A stretch of DNA of 64,000 bases, from positions 1 through 64,000 of the forward strand of contig CAZEVY010000016.1 of assembly GCA_964515555.1 (NCBI GenBank). The letters are read 5' to 3'. Below the pieces are notes generated by a model, which searched no databases, was not told where the DNA came from, and saw only the letters and a program-made list of their open reading frames with translations. Source of the DNA: CAZEVY01 sp964515555. GTDB taxonomy: Bacteria; Acidobacteriota; Terriglobia; Bryobacterales; Bryobacteraceae. The translations under genes and the position numbers were made by a program. This document shows, piece by piece, positions 57,356-64,000 of the stretch. The stretch's first letter is position 1. Each line of letters starts with the position of its first letter.

Positions 57356-58450
57356 ATGGCCTCCGTCTCCCTGCCATTGGAATCCGGACTCGCGCGCCGG
57401 TGGGACGCGGCCATGGTCGCGCTGGCGGGGTTGCACGCCGTTTTGGTGATCGCGCTACCGGTCGCGCCCCTGATCGCGGTGGGACTGTGGTGGAACTCCA
57501 ATACGATCTCGCATAACTTCATCCATCGATCGTTCTTCCATTCGCCGGCGATGGATCGCGTTTTCTCCCTGTTCCTCAGTCTGCTTCTCGGGATTCCGCA
57601 ATCGATCTGGAAACAGCGGCACCTGGCGCATCACGCAGGCGTCCCCTGGCGGCTGACCGTGCGGCCGCAAGTTGCCGTCGAGACGATTCTCGTAATCGGC
57701 CTGTGGTCGATGCTCGCGGTCGCCGCTCCCGCGTTCTTCGCGACCGCGTATTTGCCGGGTTACCTCGCGGGACTTGCGCTCTGCTGGCTGCACGGCTACT
57801 ACGAGCATGCGCGCGGCGCCACCAGCCACTACGGCCGGCTCTACAATCTTCTGCTCTTCAATGACGGCTACCACGTCGAACATCACGGCGATCCAGCCGC
57901 GCACTGGACCACTCTCCCGCTCCACTACGCCGTGTTGGCGGAGAAGAGCGGCTGGCCGGCGCCCATGCGATGGCTCGAAGTTTTCAGCCTGGAAGGACTC
58001 GAGCGGCTGATGCTGCGCTCCGGCGCGCTCCGCGGGTTCGTCGTCGACAGGCACCGCCGCGCCATTGCGCCCCTGCTGGCCGACATGCCGCCGATTCGAA
58101 GCGCCGCCATCGTCGGCGGCGGATTGTACCCGCGCACCGCGCTGCTCCTCCGCGAGCTGGCGCCCGGCGCGCGAATCACGATCGTCGACTCCAGCGCGGC
58201 GAACCTCGCCATCGCGCGGCGACTGTTCGGCCCCGGCGCGCGCTATGTGCACGCCCGCTACCGGCGCGACGAGCATCGCGGGTTCGACCTGCTGGTGTTT
58301 CCTCTGGCCTATGACGGCGATCGGGAGGCGATCTACACCGCACCGCCCGCGCCCGCCGTGCTGGTACACGACTGGATCTGGCGGCCTCGCGGTCAAAGCC
58401 GCATCGTCTCCCTCCTGTTGGTCAAGCGACTGAACCTGATGGCCGGATGA
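57356..58450 (+). CDS. Fatty-acid-desaturase domain fused to a SAM-methyltransferase-like Rossmann domain
   Basis: A 364-residue protein. The first ~210 residues are a membrane desaturase with three His boxes: HNFIH (His53-57), HLAHH (89-93), HVEHH (173-177), and four to five membrane helices. The last ~120 residues (about 243 on) are soluble: AIVGGGLYPRT resembles methyltransferase motif I, and ITIVDSS places an acidic residue for SAM ribose. ATG 57356 follows GGGGAG by 5 nt. The fusion could desaturate or hydroxylate a lipid and modify it, or use the second domain for metal-ligand (nicotianamine-synthase-like) chemistry. The stop overlaps the sulfatase gene. Confidence 0.8.
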   Translation: MASVSLPLESGLARRWDAAMVALAGLHAVLVIALPVAPLIAVGLWWNSNTISHNFIHRSFFHSPAMDRVFSLFLSLLLGIPQSIWKQRHLAHHAGVPWRLTVRPQVAVETILVIGLWSMLAVAAPAFFATAYLPGYLAGLALCWLHGYYEHARGATSHYGRLYNLLLFNDGYHVEHHGDPAAHWTTLPLHYAVLAEKSGWPAPMRWLEVFSLEGLERLMLRSGALRGFVVDRHRRAIAPLLADMPPIRSAAIVGGGLYPRTALLLRELAPGARITIVDSSAANLAIARRLFGPGARYVHARYRRDEHRGFDLLVFPLAYDGDREAIYTAPPAPAVLVHDWIWRPRGQSRIVSLLLVKRLNLMAG

Positions 58451-60174
58451 GAGCCGCCAGTCTTCTCGGCGTCTTCCTCATCGTGAAGGCGATCGCCGTC
58501 GAATGGCGCGATCTTCCCGCATCCCCGTGGTTGCCGATCGCCATCGTCTGGCAGGACCTCCTGGTCGCCTGCCTGTTTCTGGCCGTCGAGCGGATCGCTC
58601 CCACCCGCTGGACCTGGGCGATTTACGCCCTGATGCTGATCGTCGCGGCCCTGAACGTTCCGGTCATGCGCGTGGTCGCGACGCCGGTCACCTGGCCGAT
58701 GCTGCGCGGCGCCCGGCCGGCCCTCGCCGATTCGCTGCTGCACTACGCGACCTGGGGCAACGCGGTCGCCGTCGCGATCGTGGCGGCGGCAGGCCTCGTG
58801 CTGCCATTGGCGACGCGCCGGCTGAAGCCTCGCGCCATCTCATGGATTGCGGTCGCGTGTCTGCCGGTCGTCGTCCTGGGGCCGGCGGCGACGGCCCGCG
58901 TCGACACCCTGGGAACGCATCGAAACCCCGTGGCGGCGCTGGTTCGCAGCGCGCTGCCCCGAGTCGGCGCACGGGCAGGCGACGAAGACTGGCGCAGGTC
59001 GCCATTCGCCGGCGCCGCCCGGGAAGACCTCTCGCGGTTTCGAGGGATCGCCGCCGGACGTCATGTCGTGCTGGTCAGTCTGGAGTCGACCGCGGCGCAG
59101 TACCTCGCGCCCTGGGGAGATCGCGAGGACCGCATGCCGAACCTCTCGCGAATCGCGCGCCAGGCGATCGTGTTCGAGAACGCCTACGCGGTCTACCCGG
59201 AGAGCATCAAGGGACTCTTCTCCGTGCTCTGCTCTCTCTATCCGGCGTTCGACACCCAGCCGGACCAACTGGCGCGCGCGCCGTGCGACTCGCTGGCGAC
59301 GGTGGCCGCCCGCGCGGGATATCGGACGGCGATGTTCCACTCCGGGCGCTTCGGTTACCTGGGAATGAACGCGATCATCCGGGGCCGTGGATTTGGACAG
59401 CTCCTCGACGCCGGCGATATCGGCGGAAATCACAACTCCAGCTTCGGCGTCGACGAGCCCTCGACGATCGCCCGAATGCTCCAGTGGATCGACGAGACGC
59501 CGCCGGGCCGACGATTCTTCGTTGCCTACCTGCCCGTCGCCGGGCACCATCCTTATGAGACTCCCGAACGCGGGCCGTATCCCGATCGCGACGAATTCGG
59601 CCGCTATTCGAACGCCCTTCGCTACGGCGACGACTCCCTCGGCGCCCTGGCTCGCGGTCTCCGCGAACGTGGCCTGGAGGACAAGACGCTATGGATTGTC
59701 TTCGGGGATCATGGAGAGGCCTTCGGACAGCATCCGGGAAACTTCGGTCACACCTTCTTCCTGCACGACGAGAACGTCCGCGTGCCGATGCTGGTAGCCG
59801 CGCCGGGGAGGATCGCCGCACAGGTGCGCGTCTCGCGATCCGTAAGCCTCGTGGATCTCGCGCCGACGGTCCTCGACGTGCTTGGCATTCCAGCGCCGTC
59901 GAGTTACACGGGAGCGTCGATGCTCGAACCGGATCCGCGCATGGCGCTGTTCTTCACCGACTACTCACTCGGTTTCTGGGGACTTCGCGACCAGCGCTGG
60001 AAGTTCCTCCACGAAATCGAGTCCGGCCGTTCCCAGCTCTTCGACCTGGCGGCCGACCCCGGTGAACACCGCGATATCGCGGATCGTCATCCCCGTCGCG
60101 TGGAATGGTATCGCGCCCATTTGCAGCGCTGGGGGGCCGCGCAGCGGGAGTTTATTCTCAGGCCTCGGCCGTAG
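58447..60174 (+). CDS. Membrane sulfatase-family transferase (LtaS/OpgB-like)
   Basis: A 575-residue protein. Four to five N-terminal membrane helices (to about 150), then an alkaline-phosphatase-superfamily domain: LVSLESTAAQYL with the nucleophile region, GYRTAMFHSGR, GHHPYETP, VFGDHGEAFGQ and LVDLAPTVLDVLG. This fits enzymes that move phosphoglycerol or phosphoethanolamine to lipids or glycans outside the membrane, though Ser versus Thr/Cys as nucleophile is not clear. It is coupled to the desaturase-fusion gene (ATGA), suggesting joint lipid or envelope modification. Confidence 0.87.
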   Translation: MRAASLLGVFLIVKAIAVEWRDLPASPWLPIAIVWQDLLVACLFLAVERIAPTRWTWAIYALMLIVAALNVPVMRVVATPVTWPMLRGARPALADSLLHYATWGNAVAVAIVAAAGLVLPLATRRLKPRAISWIAVACLPVVVLGPAATARVDTLGTHRNPVAALVRSALPRVGARAGDEDWRRSPFAGAAREDLSRFRGIAAGRHVVLVSLESTAAQYLAPWGDREDRMPNLSRIARQAIVFENAYAVYPESIKGLFSVLCSLYPAFDTQPDQLARAPCDSLATVAARAGYRTAMFHSGRFGYLGMNAIIRGRGFGQLLDAGDIGGNHNSSFGVDEPSTIARMLQWIDETPPGRRFFVAYLPVAGHHPYETPERGPYPDRDEFGRYSNALRYGDDSLGALARGLRERGLEDKTLWIVFGDHGEAFGQHPGNFGHTFFLHDENVRVPMLVAAPGRIAAQVRVSRSVSLVDLAPTVLDVLGIPAPSSYTGASMLEPDPRMALFFTDYSLGFWGLRDQRWKFLHEIESGRSQLFDLAADPGEHRDIADRHPRRVEWYRAHLQRWGAAQREFILRPRP

Positions 60175-61258
60175 CGCGTTCGCGACCCGCCCACAGCCAC
60201 GCCCGCACATCGCGCCAGCGCCGCTTCAGGTGCACCAGCGCCACCATCATCGCGATCACGGCGGCCGACGCCAGCGCCGTCTGGAAGATCGAGAGGTTGT
60301 CGCGCAGTATCCACAGCCAGCGCCCGTAGACCAGCTCGGTGTGCACCCAGTAGACCAGCAGCGAGTGCGTGCCGAGCAGGCGCACCCAGCTCGACGCGCC
60401 GGCGGTATGCTCGGTCCACAGGTAGGCGAAGGCCACCAGCAGCAGGATCACGCCCAGCTTGATGAACACCAGCGCCGGCGAGTTCAGCCAGAACTCGGAC
60501 TTCGCGTAGAGCGAGAGCGGCAGATCGCCGAAGTACTTTCCGCCGAAGATCATCCCGAAGCCGGCCAGCGCCGCCCACTGCATCATCCGGTTGCGGTCGC
60601 CGCCGCGCGCCACCCGCAGGACGCTTCCGGCGCTCACGCCGAAGGCGACGAACGCTGCCCACGGGAAGAACGAGAAGAAGAAGTAGTCGGGGACGACGTA
60701 GTTGCGCAGGAACGGATGCAGGGCGCTCCAGTCCATCGTCGAGATGACCGGCGACGCCGCCGCGATTCCCAACCCCAGAACGCCGCACAACCGCACGCGC
60801 TCCATCGTGGTGAACACCGCCATCGGGGCCATCACCGCAATCGCAAGCGCCATCGTGTTCAGGATGTCGACCCGGAACAGGTCCGTCCACGGACTCGTCG
60901 GCAGCCCGAACACCCAAAGCTGGAATCGGAACGCGAACGCCAGCGCCAGCAGATACCCGGCGCGTCTCCATGCTCCTACCACGCGGCGCCACGGCGCCTC
61001 GCCCTTGCGCCCGGAGGCGTCCATCAGGAAGCCCAGCGTCACGCCCGTAAGAAACAGGAAGATCGCCGGCGGCATTCCTCCGACGAACTGCGAGAGCACG
61101 TACGGTCCGCTCTCGCGCAGGTCCTTCGCCGTAAAGGAATGGAAGACGTGACCCTGAAGCATCACCACCGCGGCCAGGCCCCGCGACCAGTCGAGAAAGG
61201 CCAACCGCTCGGATCGGCGAGGCGCCTGGGTCGTTTTTTCTGTCGTGCCCGTGCTCAT
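60158..61258 (-). CDS. Membrane acyltransferase-like protein (DUF1624/heparan-acetyltransferase-like)
   Basis: A 366-residue protein with about ten helices. RLAFLDWSRGLAAVVMLQGHVFHSF is the family N-terminus with a conserved His, and PPAIFLFLTGVTLGF follows. Related proteins acetylate sugars of surface glycans. ATG 61258 overlaps the stop of the LolA-like gene. It is convergent with the sulfatase gene (17-bp overlap of ends); both are envelope modifiers. Confidence 0.82.
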   Translation of the reverse strand: MSTGTTEKTTQAPRRSERLAFLDWSRGLAAVVMLQGHVFHSFTAKDLRESGPYVLSQFVGGMPPAIFLFLTGVTLGFLMDASGRKGEAPWRRVVGAWRRAGYLLALAFAFRFQLWVFGLPTSPWTDLFRVDILNTMALAIAVMAPMAVFTTMERVRLCGVLGLGIAAASPVISTMDWSALHPFLRNYVVPDYFFFSFFPWAAFVAFGVSAGSVLRVARGGDRNRMMQWAALAGFGMIFGGKYFGDLPLSLYAKSEFWLNSPALVFIKLGVILLLVAFAYLWTEHTAGASSWVRLLGTHSLLVYWVHTELVYGRWLWILRDNLSIFQTALASAAVIAMMVALVHLKRRWRDVRAWLWAGRERATAEA

Positions 61259-61923
61259 TTCATCGGATACTCGCGCTTGACGCCCGCCGGCAGTTTCAGC
61301 TTCACGCCCTCCGGCGTTACCGGCGCGTTGACTTTCAGGTCGATGTACGACGCCAGCGTGTAGTTGCCCGATCTCTCGACGAACTTCTGCTGCACCGCCT
61401 GGCCGCCGGCCCCGACCCACAGCTCGGCATGCTTCAGCTTCTCAGCCAGTTCGCGCGAGCGCGGCGTCAGCTCGAGGTGCGCCGTCTTCTGGCCGTTCAC
61501 CGTCTCTTCGCCTGCGACCTTCACGGTGAAGTTGCGCGTCAGGTCGCGGCCCGAGGTGCCGAAGCCGAGCATCAGGAATTGATCGACCAGGGAGCGATGT
61601 TTCCCCAGGTCGTATTCGTACACGGTGAGGATTTTCGGGTAGTATTTCTCGGCCTTGCGGTCCGCGAAGGCGATGACGGTGGGGTCCTGCCCGCCAAACT
61701 CGATAATCATGCCCAGGCCCTTGGGGGTCTTCAGAACGCGTATCTCTCCGGTCTGCTCGCTGGTGTCGTTGATGATCGAGGTGTAGTTGACGTGGCGCAG
61801 CTTCGCCGTCAGGCTCTTGAAGGACGCCGCGGCGGAGTCCATGCTCGCCAGCACGGCGTCGAGCGCGGGCGCGGCGGGAGCGGGTAGGACGATCGCGGAC
61901 AACAACAACGCGGTGATTCTCAT
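61255..61923 (-). CDS. LolA-like outer-membrane lipoprotein-sorting protein
   Basis: A 222-residue protein. Signal peptide (MRITALLLSAIVLPAPA), then a LolA/LolB beta-fold: FKSLTAKLRHVNYTSIINDTSEQTGEIRV, DRKAEKYYPKILTVYEYDLG, HLELTPRSREL. It should carry lipid or lipoprotein between membranes. ATG 61923 is chosen over a GTG six codons upstream because the signal peptide starts there. It is between a small membrane protein and the acyltransferase in a three-gene unit. Confidence 0.85.
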   Translation of the reverse strand: MRITALLLSAIVLPAPAAPALDAVLASMDSAAASFKSLTAKLRHVNYTSIINDTSEQTGEIRVLKTPKGLGMIIEFGGQDPTVIAFADRKAEKYYPKILTVYEYDLGKHRSLVDQFLMLGFGTSGRDLTRNFTVKVAGEETVNGQKTAHLELTPRSRELAEKLKHAELWVGAGGQAVQQKFVERSGNYTLASYIDLKVNAPVTPEGVKLKLPAGVKREYPMK

Positions 61924-61937
61924 GTCGGCGCCGGATT

Positions 61938-62294
61938 TCACTTCTGCGGATCGACGCGGGCGAACGCCATGTACCCCTTGATTTCTTTCTCGGTGTCGAA
62001 GATCGGCTCCAGGCTCACGAGCCGGTGCTTCTTGCCTTCCGATTGCGAGCGGATCAACTGCTGCGCGCGGTCGCGGCGGCCGCCCTCGGGCACGCCGTCG
62101 AGCAGATCCGATTCAATCCAGAAGACGTGCGCGCCGTGATCGGCCGGCAGCATGACCACGCTCTTGGCCTTAGGCTGATCGCGAAACAAGCCTCGAGGCG
62201 TGAGAAAAATGAAGGCCAGAATCAGGCCCACCATGACGTCGTACTGCCAGGTGGCGCGTTTATGTTCCCAGAGGATGAATCCCTTGATTCCCAA
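61938..62294 (-). CDS. Small membrane-anchored hypothetical protein
   Basis: About 118 residues. The N-terminus (GIKGFILWEHKRATWQYDVMVGLILAFIFLTPRGLF) gives one membrane helix; the rest is soluble with HGAHVFWIESDLL and EKEIKGYMAFARVD. No family name is available to me, but the N-terminal phrase looks strongly conserved and coding. TTG 62294 is the best start; longer open sequence upstream is opposite the aldo/keto reductase. It precedes the LolA-like gene by 14 nt. Confidence 0.7.
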   Translation of the reverse strand: MGIKGFILWEHKRATWQYDVMVGLILAFIFLTPRGLFRDQPKAKSVVMLPADHGAHVFWIESDLLDGVPEGGRRDRAQQLIRSQSEGKKHRLVSLEPIFDTEKEIKGYMAFARVDPQK

Positions 62295-62339
62295 CAGTCT
62301 GCGAACGGCTTCGCCGCCGCCCCCAATATCGAGTTTACC

Positions 62340-63317
62340 ATGGAGGGCATGCGTAACCGTTCCTTCGGACGATCCGGGCGCGAGGTGAGCGACGTCGGTT
62401 TCGGCGCCTGGGGCATCGGCGGCCGCCAGTGGATCGGCGCCGAGGACGACGAGTCGCTGCGCGCGCTGCGCCGCGCCCTCGAGCTCGGACTCAACCTCAT
62501 TGACACCGCGCTCGCCTACGGCGACGGCCACAGCGAGAAGCTGGTGGGACGGGTGATCCGCGAGGCGCGCGCGCCGGTCTTCATCGCCACCAAGGTTCCG
62601 CCGAAGAACATGCAGTGGCCGGCGCGCCCCGGCGTCGGCATCGACCAGGTGTTTCCCTACGACTACATCGTGCAGTCGACCCACGAGAGCCTGCGCAATC
62701 TCGGCGTGGAGGCTCTCGATCTCCAGCAGCTTCACGTCTGGAACCCCGAGTGGTTCCCTCGCGACGAATGGCGCCGCGCCTTCGAGGACCTGAAGCGATC
62801 CGGCAAGGTGCGCGCCGTGGGCGTTTCGATCAACGATCACCAGCCGGATTCGGCGATCGAGCTGGTGGAATCGGGCCTGATCGATAGCGTCCAGGTGATC
62901 CACAACATCTTCGACCAGACTCCCGAGTCGCGCCTTCTGCCGCTGTGCCGCGAGCGCGGCGTCGCGGTGCTCTCGCGCGTGCCGCTCGACGAGGGTGCGC
63001 TCACCGGCGCGATCGGCCCGGACACGCGCTTCCCGGAGGGCGACTTCCGCGAGTGGTACTTTCGCGGCGACCGCAAGCGGCAGGTGGCGGACCGCGTCGC
63101 CGCGCTACGCGCCGACCTCGCCGGCGTCGAGGGGACCCTGGCGCAGATCGCGCTGCGATTCTGCCTGTCGCATCCGGCGGTGACTTCGGTGATTCCGGGC
63201 ATGCGCAAAGTCGCGAACGTCGAGAGCAGTTGCGCGGCCAGCGGCCTGGGCCCGCTCGGCGAGGACGTCGTGGCGCGCCTGCGGGCGCACGCCTGGCCGC
63301 GGAATTTCTACCTGTAG
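62340..63317 (+). CDS. Aldo/keto reductase
   Basis: A 325-residue cytoplasmic protein. LIDTALAYGDGHSE carries the catalytic Asp and Tyr, IATKVPPK the Lys, LQQLHVWN the His. RFCLSHPAVTSVIPGMRKVANV is the NADP-binding C-terminal loop. Start ATG 62340 or 62349. It resembles the NADP-dependent AKR of the YhdN type. Divergent from the small membrane protein gene. Confidence 0.92.
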   Translation: MEGMRNRSFGRSGREVSDVGFGAWGIGGRQWIGAEDDESLRALRRALELGLNLIDTALAYGDGHSEKLVGRVIREARAPVFIATKVPPKNMQWPARPGVGIDQVFPYDYIVQSTHESLRNLGVEALDLQQLHVWNPEWFPRDEWRRAFEDLKRSGKVRAVGVSINDHQPDSAIELVESGLIDSVQVIHNIFDQTPESRLLPLCRERGVAVLSRVPLDEGALTGAIGPDTRFPEGDFREWYFRGDRKRQVADRVAALRADLAGVEGTLAQIALRFCLSHPAVTSVIPGMRKVANVESSCAASGLGPLGEDVVARLRAHAWPRNFYL

Positions 63318-63325
63318 GAGTGTTC

Positions 63326-64000
63326 ATGAACCGGCGCCGATTCCTGGCCTCCGCCGCCTTGGGCTCCGCGGCGTGGTCCGCCGACACGCGCGCGACGCAA
63401 ATCCTGATCAACGGCGTGATCTATTACCGGCCGGAAGGCGCCGGATTTGCGCGCTGCGAAGCGCTGGCGATCGCCGGGGACCGCGTGCTCGGCTATGGCA
63501 GCAACGCCGAGATGCAGGCGCTCGCGAACGCGTCGACCACGCGCGTCGATCTAGCGGGTCGCACCGTGCTGCCGGGGTTCACCGATTCGCACACGCACGT
63601 CGCCAACTCGGGCCTGCGCCACCTCAAGGAAGTCGACGCCGACCTGCGATCGATCGCCGGGATCCAGCAGGCGATTCGCGAGCGCGCCGCGCGCACGCCC
63701 GCGGGCCAGTTGATCCGCGGTTTCAAATACGACGACACCAAGACCAGCGAAGGCCGCAAGCTGAACAAGTCCGATCTGGATGCGGCGGCGCCAGCCCATC
63801 CGGTCGTCGTCGTGCATCGCGGCGGCCACACCGCCTACGTCAACTCGAAGCTGCTCGAGATGAGCGACATCCACGAGAAGACGCCCAATCCGCCCGGCGG
63901 CATGATCGTGCGCGACGGCGCCGGGCGGCTCACCGGCGAGCTACGCGAGACGGCCACCTATGCGCTGCGCGCGCCCGTGCCGCCCGCCAGCCGTGACGAC
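63326..64000 (+). CDS. Tat-exported YtcJ-like amidohydrolase (3' end beyond window)
   Basis: At least 225 residues. NRRRFLASAALGSAAW is a Tat signal. TQILINGVIYYRPEG, LAGRTVLPGFTDSHTHV (HxH metal ligands) and HRGGHTAYVNSKLL match amidohydrolase-3/YtcJ proteins, usually 550-600 residues. AGGAG lies 5 nt before ATG 63326, and the start follows the reductase stop by 8 nt. Substrate unknown. Confidence 0.9.
   Translation, partial: MNRRRFLASAALGSAAWSADTRATQILINGVIYYRPEGAGFARCEALAIAGDRVLGYGSNAEMQALANASTTRVDLAGRTVLPGFTDSHTHVANSGLRHLKEVDADLRSIAGIQQAIRERAARTPAGQLIRGFKYDDTKTSEGRKLNKSDLDAAAPAHPVVVVHRGGHTAYVNSKLLEMSDIHEKTPNPPGGMIVRDGAGRLTGELRETATYALRAPVPPASRDD

Noticed and set aside
59882..61363. Large plus-strand open frame over the acyltransferase gene
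   Set aside because: Composition is His/Arg/Gln-rich without domains; the minus-strand membrane protein is clearly real.

Overview
The window is GC-rich, densely coding DNA from a member of the Acidobacteriota, most likely order Bryobacterales (Solibacter relatives). The evidence is a TIGR03437-type C-terminal domain on a secreted nuclease, large Oar-like TonB receptors with N-terminal carboxypeptidase-regulatory domains, a Ser/Thr kinase fused to TolB-like and TPR domains, and many secreted or Tat-type enzymes with DUF362, DUF4331, YHS or NHL folds. It looks metagenome-assembled. One scaffold gap (N run at 36688-36697) is followed by about 100 bases of foreign AT-rich DNA inside an otherwise intact gene, and the first ~360 bases look like an unrelated fragment joined to a gene that has lost its 5' end.

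Layout. 360-7065: an operon-like redox and phosphosignalling cluster (polyferredoxin-FHA protein, di-heme-b-like membrane protein, decaheme cytochrome c, PP2C phosphatase, Ser/Thr kinase, NDH-2 fused to a cyclic-nucleotide-binding domain). This is the best candidate for an undescribed system. 7074-10650: a membrane glycosyltransferase, endonuclease IV and a secreted amidohydrolase. 10651-22485: a visibly less GC-rich island ending at a tRNA-Arg gene. It holds a NarX/NarL-type two-component system, two Oar-like receptors, a membrane glycosyltransferase and a truncated third receptor; three of these genes share a 19-bp upstream box. 22577-27279: lamin-tail nuclease, a small conserved protein, and an ECF sigma/anti-sigma pair. 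27302-34984: two toxin-antitoxin modules flanking an enolase-superfamily enzyme, an amidohydrolase, a histone-H1-like protein, a HipA-like kinase, a ThiO-like oxidase and a class IV aminotransferase.

35018-48691: DUF362 protein, the interrupted aldo/keto reductase, TPR and DUF4331 proteins, a very large M14 peptidase, YHS and NHL proteins, and the kinase-TolB-TPR protein. 48688-51948: a four-gene operon (PH-domain protein, SDR, sugar-binding lipoprotein, Ldh-type dehydrogenase). 52030-56836: rpsU with a clear terminator, a metallo-beta-lactamase-fold enzyme, a degenerate ParD/ParE pair, a PQQ dehydrogenase-cytochrome c fusion and an ACMSD-like amidohydrolase. 56876-60174: a lipid/envelope operon with a desaturase-methyltransferase-like fusion and a membrane sulfatase. 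60158-64000: acyltransferase, LolA-like protein, small membrane protein, aldo/keto reductase and the start of an amidohydrolase.

At many monocistronic genes a -10-like hexamer lies only 6-9 nt upstream of the start codon. Three divergent pairs are packed into 38-52 bp this way, which suggests widespread leaderless transcription.
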